Assembly (NCBI GenBank): GCA_937873495.1
Contig: CALMXZ010000007.1
Location: 1 to 64,000, forward strand
Source: an uncultured Trueperaceae bacterium
Lineage (GTDB): Bacteria > Deinococcota > Deinococci > Deinococcales > Trueperaceae
Length of the DNA stretch: 64,000 nt
Direction: 5' to 3'
In this document: in pieces, positions 26,020-35,392 of the stretch
How positions within the stretch are numbered: the first letter of the stretch is position 1
How the letters are laid out: each line of letters opens with the position of its first letter
Notes under the pieces: generated by a model
What the model saw: the letters and a program-made list of their open reading frames with translations, nothing else
What the model was told of the DNA's origin: nothing
The model's database searches: none
Program-made: the position numbers and the translations under genes

Positions 26020-28680
26020 ATGGCAACGGTCTTCGAGCGCGTCACCTACGTCGTTCCGAACCGGCTGGCCGAGCGGCGCGTCCGCGATGAGCTGGCCGCC
26101 AAGGGGAGTAGCGGCCACGCCGTCACGGGCGCCGCCGGCCTGGCGAGCCGGCTCGCGGGCGGCTTCAGGCGCCCGGCCGGCCCGACCGAGGTCCTCGCCG
26201 CGCTGCGCGACCCGCCGCTCTCCGTGCTCGCGAGCCTGCGCGACGTAGCCGGCCTCCCCGGCTTCGGCCAGACCGCCGCGCGCTCGCTGGCGGCCGCCTG
26301 GCGGGCCGGCATCGACCTGCAGGCACGGGCGGGCACGGGCGAGCGGTGGTCCGAGCTGGCGGGGCTGGAACGTCACGTCGAGGCCTCGCTGGCACCGGGC
26401 GTGCTGCTGCCGCCGCGGCTCGTCGCAGCGGCGCTGACCCGCGCGCCGCTCGCCCCTACCCTCACGGGCCCCGTCGTCATCGACAGGGTGACGGACCTGC
26501 CGCCCCTCTACCACGGGCTCGTCGCGGCGCTGGCGGCTAACGTGAGCGTCGCCTGGCGCGGCGTCGGCGACGAGCGGCCGGCCTGGCTCCCCGCGAGCGT
26601 AGGTTGGTCGGCCCCAGTAGCCGCCGAGCCGCGCTTACGCGGCGCGAGCTGCGCCGACCCCGACCACGAGGCGCTCGCGGCGATCAGGTGGGCGCACGCG
26701 CTTCTCGCCGACGGTCGCCGCGCGGACGAGATCGCCATCGCCGCAGTCGACACGGCCACTTACGACGAAGGGCTGGCGCTGTACGCGTGCAGCGCCGGCG
26801 TTCGGCTGCACGCGGCCAACGGCGTGCCGGTCACGAGCACCCCGTCGGGGCAGCTCCTGGCCGCGCTCACCGACGCGCTCACGCGCGGCGTGTCGCAGAC
26901 ACGCGTAAGGCGCCTGATCGCCACCGCCCGCTCGGCGGATTCCGGTCCGCTCGCCCTCCTCCCGGACACCTGGGCAGACGCGGTGGACCCGGAGGCTTTC
27001 CTCCAGACCGCCCCGCAGTGGGAGCGCGCGCTGCGCCGCCTGGCCGCCCGCGAGCCGGAGCAGGCCGCGATCGTCATACGCCTCGTCGCCGACCTGGCGC
27101 AGGGGCTGCCGGCCGCCGCTGCCGTCGGCGACAGGTGGTTGGACGGCAAGGCGCGGTCGCTCTGGCGGCTCGCCCTCGCGGCGGGTCCGGCGACGGTCAT
27201 CGAACGTTCGCTCGCGAGCCTGCGCGTAGAAGACGAGGTGGACCCGGCAACGGCGGTGGTGTGGGGCCCGGCCGCCGCGCTGGTCGGTTGGCCCCGTCCC
27301 TTCACCCGGCTCATCGGTCTGAGCGGCCGCGCCTGGCCGCGCCTCGGCGACGACGAGGACGCCCTCCTACCCGAGCGCCTGTTAGGTGGCGCCAGGCTGC
27401 GAGAACGCAGCGTCGCCCGGGACGACGCGGCGGCGTTCGCGGCCCTCGTCGCCGGCTCCAGCGCGGAAGTCGTCGTCTCGTGGTCGCGGCGCGGGGACGA
27501 CGGGCGCAAGCTGGTGAGGAGCCCCCTCGTCGCGAACCTGCCGGCCGGCGCCACCGCGGTGCTGGCGAGGACGACCACCAGCCACGCCTGCAGCGAAGGC
27601 GACCGGCGGGCCGCCCGGCCGGCCGAGCTCGCGGCCGACTGGCGTCACCAACGAGCGCTGAGCGCGTTCAGGTCGCGCTTCTCCGGTGCGCTCACGGACC
27701 TCGACGGCGTCGTACGCCCCGGTCACCCCGCGGTCGTGAACGTGCTCAGGCGCAAGCACTCGGCCACCTCGCTGGAGTCCTTGCTCACCAACCCCCACGG
27801 CTTCGTAGCGGAGTACGCGCTCGGCTGGAAGAGGCCGGAGCCGCAAGTCGAGGGCCTCGCGCTGGAAGCGAACGCGCGCGGCACCATCCTTCACGAGGTG
27901 TTGCGGGTGGCGACTACGCTCATGGCGAACGAGCCTGGCATGCGAAGCGCCGGCGATGACGGGGTGGCGGAGGCCGTGCGGCGCGCCGTCGCGACCGTCG
28001 GCGAGCAGTGGGAGGCGACCCGACCGGTTCCGCCGGCCGCGCTGTGGCGTTCCGCCCTGCACGAGGTGGCCGAGTGGGCGACCTGGTCTCTCACGTTCGA
28101 CGAGGCCGCCAGGGAGAGCGCCGAGGCGTACGCGGAGCTGAAGTTCGGCGACGAGCCGAGCGACGAGGACCGGGCGACCGCGCTCCCTTGGGACCCGACC
28201 GCCGAGGTGATGGTACCGGGCACCGGCCTGCGTGTACGCGGCGTCATCGACCGCCTCGAGATCGACCGCGCCACCAAGCGCGTGCGCGTCCTCGATTACA
28301 AGTCGGGGAAGCAGCCACGTCGACCGGGCGGGCTGGACGGCGGCCACGAGTTGCAGCGTGCGCTGTACACGGTCGTCGTCCGCCAGCTCCTCGGCACGGA
28401 GTGGGCGCTGGAAGCGCTGCTCGTGCACCCTAGGCAACGACGGTCCTTCGAGCTCGTCGACCCCGCCGCTTGCCTCGCCGACCTGGCGGAGGCGATCGGG
28501 CTGGCCGTCGAGAGCCTGGTGGCAGGCAACGTCATCGCCGGACCCGGGCTGGACTCGCCCTTCGCAAAGACGGCGCTCGCCTTCCCCGCCGGCGGCGTGA
28601 AGTGGTACCTCGAGACGAAGGGCGCAGCCATCGCTGCGCTGCGCGAGAAGCTCGATGCCGTTCTGGACGGCAGGGCATGA
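26020..28680 (+). CDS. addB: AddB-like helicase-nuclease subunit
   Basis: The ATG at 26020 gives 886 residues. The N-terminal two thirds resemble the UvrD-like but degenerate helicase fold of AddB (for example YVVPNRLAERRVRDEL; no Walker A lysine motif). The C-terminal RecB-like nuclease is intact: RGTILHEVLR, RGVIDRLEID and VLDYKSGK (Asp759, Lys761). No four-Cys iron-sulphur pattern is evident. With AddA it processes double-strand breaks to make 3' tails for RecA. Its stop overlaps the addA start (ATGA), showing translational coupling. Upstream frame extension to 25816 overlaps the divergent MFS promoter and is unlikely to be coding. Confidence 0.85.
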   Translation: MATVFERVTYVVPNRLAERRVRDELAAKGSSGHAVTGAAGLASRLAGGFRRPAGPTEVLAALRDPPLSVLASLRDVAGLPGFGQTAARSLAAAWRAGIDLQARAGTGERWSELAGLERHVEASLAPGVLLPPRLVAAALTRAPLAPTLTGPVVIDRVTDLPPLYHGLVAALAANVSVAWRGVGDERPAWLPASVGWSAPVAAEPRLRGASCADPDHEALAAIRWAHALLADGRRADEIAIAAVDTATYDEGLALYACSAGVRLHAANGVPVTSTPSGQLLAALTDALTRGVSQTRVRRLIATARSADSGPLALLPDTWADAVDPEAFLQTAPQWERALRRLAAREPEQAAIVIRLVADLAQGLPAAAAVGDRWLDGKARSLWRLALAAGPATVIERSLASLRVEDEVDPATAVVWGPAAALVGWPRPFTRLIGLSGRAWPRLGDDEDALLPERLLGGARLRERSVARDDAAAFAALVAGSSAEVVVSWSRRGDDGRKLVRSPLVANLPAGATAVLARTTTSHACSEGDRRAARPAELAADWRHQRALSAFRSRFSGALTDLDGVVRPGHPAVVNVLRRKHSATSLESLLTNPHGFVAEYALGWKRPEPQVEGLALEANARGTILHEVLRVATTLMANEPGMRSAGDDGVAEAVRRAVATVGEQWEATRPVPPAALWRSALHEVAEWATWSLTFDEAARESAEAYAELKFGDEPSDEDRATALPWDPTAEVMVPGTGLRVRGVIDRLEIDRATKRVRVLDYKSGKQPRRPGGLDGGHELQRALYTVVVRQLLGTEWALEALLVHPRQRRSFELVDPAACLADLAEAIGLAVESLVAGNVIAGPGLDSPFAKTALAFPAGGVKWYLETKGAAIAALREKLDAVLDGRA

Positions 28681-31600
28681 CCGACCGCGAGCCTGGTGTG
28701 GCACCGGGTGCGGAGCCGGGAGCGACCGGCCTCGCCGGCCCGGCGGCACCCGTGAACGCACAGGCCGGCGCCCTCGAGGACACGCTCGCACGCCGCACCG
28801 CGCTCCTCGACACGAGTCACGGCCTGCTCGTCGAGGCCGGCGCCGGCTCGGGCAAGACGGCGATCCTCGCGGGGCGCGTGGCGCTCCTCCTGGCGTCAGG
28901 CGTGGCGCCCCGCAACGTGGCTGCCATAACGTTCACTGAGTTGGCCGCAGCCGAACTCGCGGCGCGCGTGCGCGAGTATGTCGACGAGCTGGCGGACGGG
29001 CGCGTCCCCGCCCCGCTCGAGGCCGCTTTCGCCCAGGACGGCGCCGGGCTCCACGAGGAGGCCGTGACCGGCGACGTAGGCGCAGCCGCCGGGCCGGGGG
29101 GTGCAGGCGCCGTCGCGCTCGCGCCGACCGCGGAGCAACGCACCAACCTCCGCGCGGCGCGCGACCGCCTCGACGAGCTCACGAGCACGACCATCCACGG
29201 CTTCGCCGGTGAGCTGACGCGGCCCTACCCCGTCGAGGCCGGCCTGGACCCCGGCGCTACCGTCATGGACGCTGCCGAGGCCGACTCGCTCTTCTCGGCC
29301 GTCTTCGACGCTTGGCTGCGCAGGCGGCTGGGGGCGGGCGCAGGCCCGGAAGGCGGCGCAGCCGACCCCTTCGTGCGCCTGCTCACGCGCCCGGGGGCGC
29401 CCGGCCCGCAGACCCTGAAGAAGCTGGCGAACCTCCTGCGCTCGCAGCCGGCCACGCGCTTGCCGGTCGTCGATCTCACGGCCCCAAGCCAAGCGTTCTC
29501 GGCCGCGGTCGAGCGCTTCTGTGCGCTGGTCGACGCCGAACCGGCTGCGCCTGACACGGCACTGGCGCGGCAAGCGAACGTTAGGGCGTACGCGCAGAGG
29601 GTCGCGGCCGCCGGCCACGCGGCGGACGTGGCGTGCGCCTGCCTCGAGGTCGATGAGGAGCCGCTCTTCACGGCGAAACGGACCGTGAAGGTGCTCCAGG
29701 TGAAGGGCGCTTGGGTGAGCGCCCTCAAGGCACGCGGCTTGCCCAACCTGGCGGCCGAGGACTCCCTCACCGCGCTGACCGAAGCCTACGGCGCCCTCAT
29801 CGCCGCCATCGGCGCGCTGATGGGCGCTGCGTCCGACCACCTCGCGGCTCTCCTCCTGCGCGAGCTGCGCGAGACCGTCGCGGAGTACGCGGCCGCCAAG
29901 CGGCAGCGCGCGGTGACGGACTTCGACGACCTGATCGCCGACGCGGCGCGCCTCCTGCGCGAGCGCGACGACGTCAGGCGCGAGCTGGCCGAGCGGTACC
30001 GGTACGTGCTCGTCGACGAGTTCCAGGACACGGACCCGCTGCAGGCCGAGATCGTATGGCGCCTCACCGGCGAGCCGAATGGCACGGATTGGCGCGCTTG
30101 GCCGTCGCGGCCGGGCGCCCGGTTCGTCGTCGGCGACCCCAACCAGTCCATCTACCGCTTCCGCGGTGCGGACCCGGCCACGTACGCGGCGCTGAAGGAC
30201 GGCCTCGCGCAAGACCCGGGCTCGCTGACGGTCGCGCTCACCACGAACTTCCGCTCGGTGCCCGATGTCCTCGCGAACGCCAACCTCTCCTTCGCCGCGC
30301 CGCTCTCCGAGGACGGCCAGGCGGGCTACACGGCGTTGGCCGCCCGGCGCCCAGGTGCGGCGCGCGCCGCGCTCGTCAGGCTCCCGGTCCCGCTCGACAC
30401 CGAGCGGCCCGACTCCGGGCAGGGCGACACCGAGAGCCCCGACTCGGAGCTGGGCGACGCCGACGACACGCCATACATGCGCAAGCAGCGCCAGCTGGAG
30501 GCGCAGGCGGTCGCCGACCTCTGCGTGCGGCTGGTGCACGGCACGAGCGGACTCCTGGAAGAGCCGATCGGACCAAACGAGATCGCCATGTTGGCACCCG
30601 GCTACACCGGTCTGGCCGAGTACGAGCGCGCCCTGGAGGAGCGGGGGCTGAACGTGGCCAGCCAGGCCGGCAAGGGGTTCTTCCGCCGCCAGGAAGTGCA
30701 GGACCTCGTCGCGCTCGCGGGCGCACTAGCAGACCCGGACAACACGCTCGCGCTCGGCGCCTTCCTGAGGGGTCCGATGATCGGGGTGACCGACGAGGAG
30801 TTGCTCGACGTGGCGCACGCGCTCGCGGCCGACGGCGCCAAGCGCGCGGCCGAAGGACGTGCGGGCGAGGCGACGACCGTGACCGACGCGCGCTTGACGC
30901 TGGCGACCGACCCCGGCCTGATCCCGGTCGCGCGCGTCGCCGAGGTCGTGAGGCTGCTCTCACCCCTATGCGCGCGGCGCTTCTCCACCGCCCCGCACGC
31001 CATCCTCTTCGAAGCCGTCGAGGCCTTGGAGGCGCGCGCCGTGCTCGTCAACCGTCACGGCGGGCAGGCGGCGCGTGCGCTCGCCAACCTGGAACGGTTC
31101 CTGCAGGGCGCCAAGGCGTACGCCCTGCGTGGGCTGCGAGCTTTCGCGGACGACATGTGGGCCGCGTGGAGCGCCGGCTCGACGGAGCGCGAGGGGCACG
31201 TGGACGCCTTGGAAGACGCCGTCACCCTGATCACGCTGCACTCGGCCAAGGGGCTCGAGTGGCGCGTGGTGATCCCCGTTGGTTCGATGGCCGACCCGGG
31301 CGGCTCGCGCGGCCCGTGGTACAGCAGACACGCGGCCAGGCCGGTCTTCAACGTGCTCGGCCACCCGGGGTCGGCCGGCGGGCGCCTGATCGAGCTCGAG
31401 AAGGCCGAGCAGCACGCGGAGCGTGTGCGCCTCTGGTACGTGGCGGCGACGCGAGCGCGCGACCTGCTCGTCGTGCCGAGGTTCGGCTTCGCCACCGGCG
31501 CCGCCGCCTGGTGCAACCTCATCGCGTGGCAGGAGGAGGTCGGGTGGGTCGAAGCCGCGCCGCCGACCTCGGACGAACCCCTGCGCCAAGTCGCGGCGGG

Positions 31601-32456
31601 CGGGCGGCAGGGCGCCGGACCGCGAACGACCGAGGCCCAGACGCCCGCGGAGTTCGCCGCTCAGACCGCGCTGATAGCCGCCGCCACCCGGCTCGTCGAG
31701 CGCCGGGCGCCCAGCCGCCAGGACGACGCGCGGCCGGACGACGCGGGGGTCTCCCAGCCGCAGCGGCTCGAGTTCACGGCGGAGCTCGGCGTCAGGATTC
31801 TCGCCGCGCTGGATGACACCGAAGCGGTCGAGCCGGACGACGCCCTCAACGTCGGCAGCGTGAGGGGCATCGTGCTCCACAAGCTCCTCGAGGAGATCAT
31901 CAACGGCGAGGTAGAGGGTGGCGCGGTCGAGGCTGGAGACGGCCCGGGCGACGGTCTTGGCAGCGGCGCAGGTGATGGCCCGAGCGACGGCCCGGGCGGC
32001 GCGGCGGGGCCGGCGACCGGTCTCTCGACCGGTGAACACGCTGTGCTCGACGCGCTGACGCGGCGGGCGGCCGGGCTCCTGCTGACCACCCTCGGCGACA
32101 CGGAGGGCGTCGTGGACGCCGCAGAAGTGGCCAGGCTGGCGCTTCGGGCGTGGAGCATACCGGAGGTGGTCGCCCTGCGCGGCCGCCTGGCCGCCGAGGT
32201 GCAGGTGGCCGGCACGGCCGTCGACCCGGCCACCGGTGCCGAGGTCGTGTGGAGCGGCGTCGCGGACGCGGTGGCGGTCGACGCCGCCGGCAAGCCGGAA
32301 GTGGTCATCGACTGGAAATCGGACCGCGCACCGTCGCCGGAGACCCTGACCCACTACCGCGAGCAGCTACGGGCCTACCTGCACCTCACGGGGGCGCGGC
32401 AGGGGCTGCTGGTGCTGGCGGCGCGGGGCGAGGTGCTGGCGGTGACGGAAGGCTGA
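28677..32456 (+). CDS. addA: AddA-like ATP-dependent helicase/nuclease subunit
   Basis: The ATG at 28677, overlapping the addB stop, gives 1,259 residues. UvrD-type helicase motifs are all visible: Walker A AGAGSGKT (54-61), VLVDEFQDTDPLQ (about 445), VVGDPNQSIYRFRGADP (about 485), TNFRS, LHSAKGLEW and WYVAATRARDLLVVP. The C-terminal nuclease has VLHKLLEEI and VVIDWKSD, the Asp and Lys of the PD-(D/E)XK site. A low-complexity Gly/Asp/Pro linker (about 1080-1120) precedes it. AddAB is the RecBCD counterpart for repair of double-strand breaks, relevant in a radiation-resistant phylum. Confidence 0.93.
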   Translation: MTDREPGVAPGAEPGATGLAGPAAPVNAQAGALEDTLARRTALLDTSHGLLVEAGAGSGKTAILAGRVALLLASGVAPRNVAAITFTELAAAELAARVREYVDELADGRVPAPLEAAFAQDGAGLHEEAVTGDVGAAAGPGGAGAVALAPTAEQRTNLRAARDRLDELTSTTIHGFAGELTRPYPVEAGLDPGATVMDAAEADSLFSAVFDAWLRRRLGAGAGPEGGAADPFVRLLTRPGAPGPQTLKKLANLLRSQPATRLPVVDLTAPSQAFSAAVERFCALVDAEPAAPDTALARQANVRAYAQRVAAAGHAADVACACLEVDEEPLFTAKRTVKVLQVKGAWVSALKARGLPNLAAEDSLTALTEAYGALIAAIGALMGAASDHLAALLLRELRETVAEYAAAKRQRAVTDFDDLIADAARLLRERDDVRRELAERYRYVLVDEFQDTDPLQAEIVWRLTGEPNGTDWRAWPSRPGARFVVGDPNQSIYRFRGADPATYAALKDGLAQDPGSLTVALTTNFRSVPDVLANANLSFAAPLSEDGQAGYTALAARRPGAARAALVRLPVPLDTERPDSGQGDTESPDSELGDADDTPYMRKQRQLEAQAVADLCVRLVHGTSGLLEEPIGPNEIAMLAPGYTGLAEYERALEERGLNVASQAGKGFFRRQEVQDLVALAGALADPDNTLALGAFLRGPMIGVTDEELLDVAHALAADGAKRAAEGRAGEATTVTDARLTLATDPGLIPVARVAEVVRLLSPLCARRFSTAPHAILFEAVEALEARAVLVNRHGGQAARALANLERFLQGAKAYALRGLRAFADDMWAAWSAGSTEREGHVDALEDAVTLITLHSAKGLEWRVVIPVGSMADPGGSRGPWYSRHAARPVFNVLGHPGSAGGRLIELEKAEQHAERVRLWYVAATRARDLLVVPRFGFATGAAAWCNLIAWQEEVGWVEAAPPTSDEPLRQVAAGGRQGAGPRTTEAQTPAEFAAQTALIAAATRLVERRAPSRQDDARPDDAGVSQPQRLEFTAELGVRILAALDDTEAVEPDDALNVGSVRGIVLHKLLEEIINGEVEGGAVEAGDGPGDGLGSGAGDGPSDGPGGAAGPATGLSTGEHAVLDALTRRAAGLLLTTLGDTEGVVDAAEVARLALRAWSIPEVVALRGRLAAEVQVAGTAVDPATGAEVVWSGVADAVAVDAAGKPEVVIDWKSDRAPSPETLTHYREQLRAYLHLTGARQGLLVLAARGEVLAVTEG

Positions 32457-32479
32457 GGCGAACGGGCGCTCCCCGCCCG

Positions 32480-32608
32480 ACCCGCGCGGGCGGGCGCCCC
32501 GCGCGGGCGGGCGCCCCGCGCGGGCGGGCGCAGGGCGCGGGCGGGCGCAGGGCGCGGGCGGGCGCAGGGCGCGGGCGGGCGCAGGGCGCGGGCGGGCGCA
32601 GGGCGCCC
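32480..32608 (+). repeat. 17-bp GC-only tandem repeat after addA
   Basis: About eight head-to-tail 17-bp units, the dominant one being CAGGGCGCGGGCGGGCG (five copies), preceded by CCCC-variant units. It lies between the addA stop and the leaderless permease promoter. No coding role is evident; G-rich strands could form unusual structures or act as a terminator. Confidence 0.85.
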
Positions 32609-32633
32609 GCGACCTCCGCACTCCGGACCCGCC

Positions 32634-32639
32634 TACACT
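32634..32639 (+). promoter_or_regulatory. Leaderless -10 box, thiamine-type permease
   Basis: TACACT lies 7 nt before the ATG at 32647. Confidence 0.5.
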
Positions 32640-32646
32640 GGACGGC

Positions 32647-34242
32647 ATGCGGCGAAGCCCGACGTCACACCTGGCCGGCGCCCTCGCCACGCTCTTCCTG
32701 GCGACGTTCCTAGGCGTGCCCCTGGTCATCATCCTGGCGCGCAGCCTCGCCCCCGGCGCCGACGAGCCCTTCGGCGCCGGGTTCCTCGCCGCGCTCACCG
32801 ACCCCTACTACCTCGGCCGGGTCGGCTTCACGCTCGCTCAAGCGCTCCTCTCGACGGTCCTCACCGTGGCGCTAGGCTTCCCGACCGCGCTGCTCCTGGC
32901 CCGCTACCGCTTCCGTGGCAAGCGCGCACTGACCGCAGCGTTCACCGTGCCGTTCGTCATGCCGACGGTCGTGGCCGGCATAGGCTTCCTGGCCCTGGTC
33001 GGCCCGCGCGGGGTGCTCGGCGTCGACCTGAGGAACACGCTCGCGCTGGTCCTCCTGGCGCACGTGTTCTACAACTTCGCGGTCGTGGCGCGCATGGTGT
33101 CCGGCTTCCTCGAGGGGGTGGCGCCTCGTCTCGAAGGGGCAGCGGCCACCCTCGGCGCGACGCCGTGGCGCGTCATGCTGCGCGTGACCCTGCCCTTGGC
33201 GGCGCCGGCCACGCTCGCGGCAGCGCTGCTCGTCTTCCTCTTCTGCTTCACGAGCTTCGGGGTCGTGCTCATCCTGGCGCCCGCGCCGACCTTCGCGACC
33301 CTCGAGGTCGAGGTGTACCGCCTGAGCGCGCGGCTGCTCGACCTGGACGCGGCCGCCGCGCTCGCCGTCTTGCAGCTGGCGCTCCTGCTCGTGGTCGGCT
33401 TCGTCTACACGCGCCTCCAGGAGCGCATGGCCGTTAGCGTCGCGCCGGGCGACGCCACGCGCCGGCCGCGCGGGCCGGAGCGCCTCCTGATCGTCGGGGT
33501 GCTCATCGTGACGGGGGCGTTGGTCCTCGGTCCGCTCGGGGCGCTCGTGGTGCGTTCGCTCGGCGCACCGAACGGCGCTTGGCCGTCGGCGAGGAACTAC
33601 GCCTCCCTCCTGGCCCCCGCCTCGACCGTCGGCTTCACGGGCCTCTGGAACGCGCTGCGCAACTCGCTGCTCTTCGCCGGCGCCAGCGCGACCCTCGCCC
33701 TAACGGTCGGTTTCCTCTTCTCCCACGCCATCGTCAGGGGCAAGTGGCGGTGGCTTGACCAGGCAAGCCTCCTGCCGTTGGTGGTCAGCCCGGTAACGCT
33801 CGCGTTCGGCTACCTGCTCACCTACCCGCTGCTCATCGGCTCGCCCTGGGGCGTACCCATCGCGCACGCGCTCCTCGCCTTCCCGTTCGTGACGCGCACG
33901 CTGCTGCCCGCGTACCGTTCGCAGCCGCCGGTCCTGGCGGCCGCGGCCGCCACGCTGGGCGCCGGACCGATCCGCACGCTCTGGCGCGTCGACCTCCCGC
34001 TCCTCAGACCCGCGTTCCTCACGGCGGCCGCCTTCGCGTTCGCGGTGTCGCTCGGCGAGTTCGGGGCCACGCTGCTCCTGGTGAGGCCCGAGTTCGCCAC
34101 CCTGCCGGTCGCCATCTTCGACCGCCTCGGTCGCCCTGGCGCCGCGAACTACGGGTCGGCGCTGGCGCTCGCCGTCGTCCTCATGGCGCTGACGGCCATC
34201 GTCATGCTCCTCCTGCAGCGGCGCGGCAGGAGCGAGTTCTGA
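32647..34242 (+). CDS. ABC transporter permease, two-domain ThiP/FbpB type
   Basis: A 531-residue double permease with about twelve helices and two EAA-type loops for the ATPase: EGAAATLGATPWRVMLRVTLPLAAP (about 160-185) and AAAATLGAGPIRTLWRVDLPLLRP (about 440-465). This layout is shared by thiamine (ThiP) and ferric iron (FbpB) permeases. The downstream ATPase and thiamine pyrophosphokinase gene favour thiamine or a thiamine precursor as substrate. The periplasmic binding protein (ThiB) is not in the window. The ATG is preceded by a leaderless -10 box. Confidence 0.85.
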   Translation: MRRSPTSHLAGALATLFLATFLGVPLVIILARSLAPGADEPFGAGFLAALTDPYYLGRVGFTLAQALLSTVLTVALGFPTALLLARYRFRGKRALTAAFTVPFVMPTVVAGIGFLALVGPRGVLGVDLRNTLALVLLAHVFYNFAVVARMVSGFLEGVAPRLEGAAATLGATPWRVMLRVTLPLAAPATLAAALLVFLFCFTSFGVVLILAPAPTFATLEVEVYRLSARLLDLDAAAALAVLQLALLLVVGFVYTRLQERMAVSVAPGDATRRPRGPERLLIVGVLIVTGALVLGPLGALVVRSLGAPNGAWPSARNYASLLAPASTVGFTGLWNALRNSLLFAGASATLALTVGFLFSHAIVRGKWRWLDQASLLPLVVSPVTLAFGYLLTYPLLIGSPWGVPIAHALLAFPFVTRTLLPAYRSQPPVLAAAAATLGAGPIRTLWRVDLPLLRPAFLTAAAFAFAVSLGEFGATLLLVRPEFATLPVAIFDRLGRPGAANYGSALALAVVLMALTAIVMLLLQRRGRSEF

Positions 34243-34336
34243 GGCGAGCGGCCGCGCCGCGAACCGCCGTGGCGCGATGGGTCGTGACCGCCGCCGAGTC
34301 TGACCGACCCACCGGTCATCCAGCCGAGCTACTGCT

Positions 34337-34342
34337 TATGAT
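34337..34342 (+). promoter_or_regulatory. Leaderless -10 box ahead of the ABC ATPase upstream ORF
   Basis: TATGAT lies 7 nt before the ATG of the 13-codon ORF at 34350, giving the ATPase its own transcript inside the operon. Confidence 0.45.
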
Positions 34343-34349
34343 GCCGGGG

Positions 34350-34391
34350 ATGAGGAACCGTCGTCCCCGACGCGCCGGACGCCGCGCGTGA
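34350..34391 (+). CDS. 13-residue arginine-rich upstream ORF coupled to the ABC ATPase
   Basis: ATG at 34350 encodes MRNRRPRRAGRRA and stops at a TGA that overlaps the ATPase start (GTGA at 34388-34391). The ATPase GTG has no clear Shine-Dalgarno sequence, so a leaderless ribosome loading on this short ORF and re-initiating at the GTG would explain its translation. Six of thirteen residues are Arg, so arginyl-tRNA supply could matter. Recognised by position only. Confidence 0.4.
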   Translation: MRNRRPRRAGRRA

Positions 34392-35392
34392 GCCTGCGGC
34401 TCGAAGGCGTAGCGAAACGCTACGGGAGCGTGGTGGCGGTCGACGGGGTGTCGCTCGAGCTCCCGCCGGCGACCACGCTCGCCCTCCTCGGCCCGAGTGG
34501 CTGCGGCAAGAGCACCTTGCTGCGGCTGATCGCGGGGCTGGAGGCGCCGGACGCAGGCACGGTGGCGCTCGACGGTGTCGACCTGGCCGCGACGCCGCCC
34601 GCCAAACGCCGGTTCGGCATGGTGTTCCAGGATTACGCCCTCTTCCCTTACCTTGACGTGGCGGGCAACGTAGCGTTCGGGCTGGTCGAGGCCCGCGTGC
34701 CGGCGCAGCGGCGCGCGGCGCGCGTGGCGGACCTGCTCGAACTCGTCGGGCTCGCCGGCTTCGAGCGGCGCAAGGTCGACGAGCTGAGCGGCGGCCAGCG
34801 GCAGCGGGTGGCGCTCGCCAGGGCGTTGGCGCCCGAGCCGCGCCTGCTGCTGCTCGACGAGCCCCTCTCCAACCTGGACGCGAAGCTCCGGGAGGCGCTG
34901 AAGTTCGAACTCCGCGGCATCCTGGCGGGCCTGCCGACCGGCGCCGTCTACGTGACGCACGACCAGGGCGAGGCGTTCACCGTCGCGGACCGGGTGGCAC
35001 TCATGCGCGAGGGCAGGATCGTGCAGGTTGGCGAGGGCGAGGAGCTGATCGCCCGGCCGGCCAACGCGTGGGCGGCGCGGTTCCTCGGGCACGACAACGT
35101 GTTCGAGGGCGCCGAGGCCCGCCGCCTGCCGCTCGGAACCGACGCGGCGCTCCTGCGGGCGGACCTCACGCGGCTCGTCGACCTCCAAGCCGGCGCCATC
35201 GCGGCGACCGTGACAGGCGCCGTCCGGGAAGGGCTCGAGTGGCGCCTGAGCCTGGCGGTGCCGGCCTGGGGCGTCACCGTGGCCTGGCGCGGCTTCGAGC
35301 GGGAGTTGTTGCCCGAACCCCCCGCGCCCGGGCGGCGCTACGGCCTGCAAGTGCCAGCGGCAGCGTGGCAAGCGCTCGAGGGTGACGCATGA
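34388..35392 (+). CDS. ABC transporter ATPase, ThiQ/PotA-like
   Basis: A 334-residue ATPase from a GTG start. Walker A GPSGCGKS (35-42), Q-loop VFQDYALFP (79-87), signature LSGGQ (133-137), Walker B LLLLDEP (153-159) and H-loop YVTHDQGEA. After about residue 240 a TOBE-like regulatory domain follows, as in the larger spermidine/iron/thiamine ATPases; E. coli ThiQ lacks this extension. It pairs with the upstream two-domain permease. Its stop overlaps the next gene (ATGA), tying it to thiamine pyrophosphokinase. Confidence 0.88.
   Translation: MSLRLEGVAKRYGSVVAVDGVSLELPPATTLALLGPSGCGKSTLLRLIAGLEAPDAGTVALDGVDLAATPPAKRRFGMVFQDYALFPYLDVAGNVAFGLVEARVPAQRRAARVADLLELVGLAGFERRKVDELSGGQRQRVALARALAPEPRLLLLDEPLSNLDAKLREALKFELRGILAGLPTGAVYVTHDQGEAFTVADRVALMREGRIVQVGEGEELIARPANAWAARFLGHDNVFEGAEARRLPLGTDAALLRADLTRLVDLQAGAIAATVTGAVREGLEWRLSLAVPAWGVTVAWRGFERELLPEPPAPGRRYGLQVPAAAWQALEGDA

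Noticed and set aside
32480-32608. CRISPR array
   Set aside because: Units are 17 bp, head to tail, with no unique spacers and no cas genes.
32457-34387. TPP riboswitch for the thiamine-type transporter
   Set aside because: No CTGAGA or ACCTGA-GATAATGCC-type core is present before the permease or ATPase genes.
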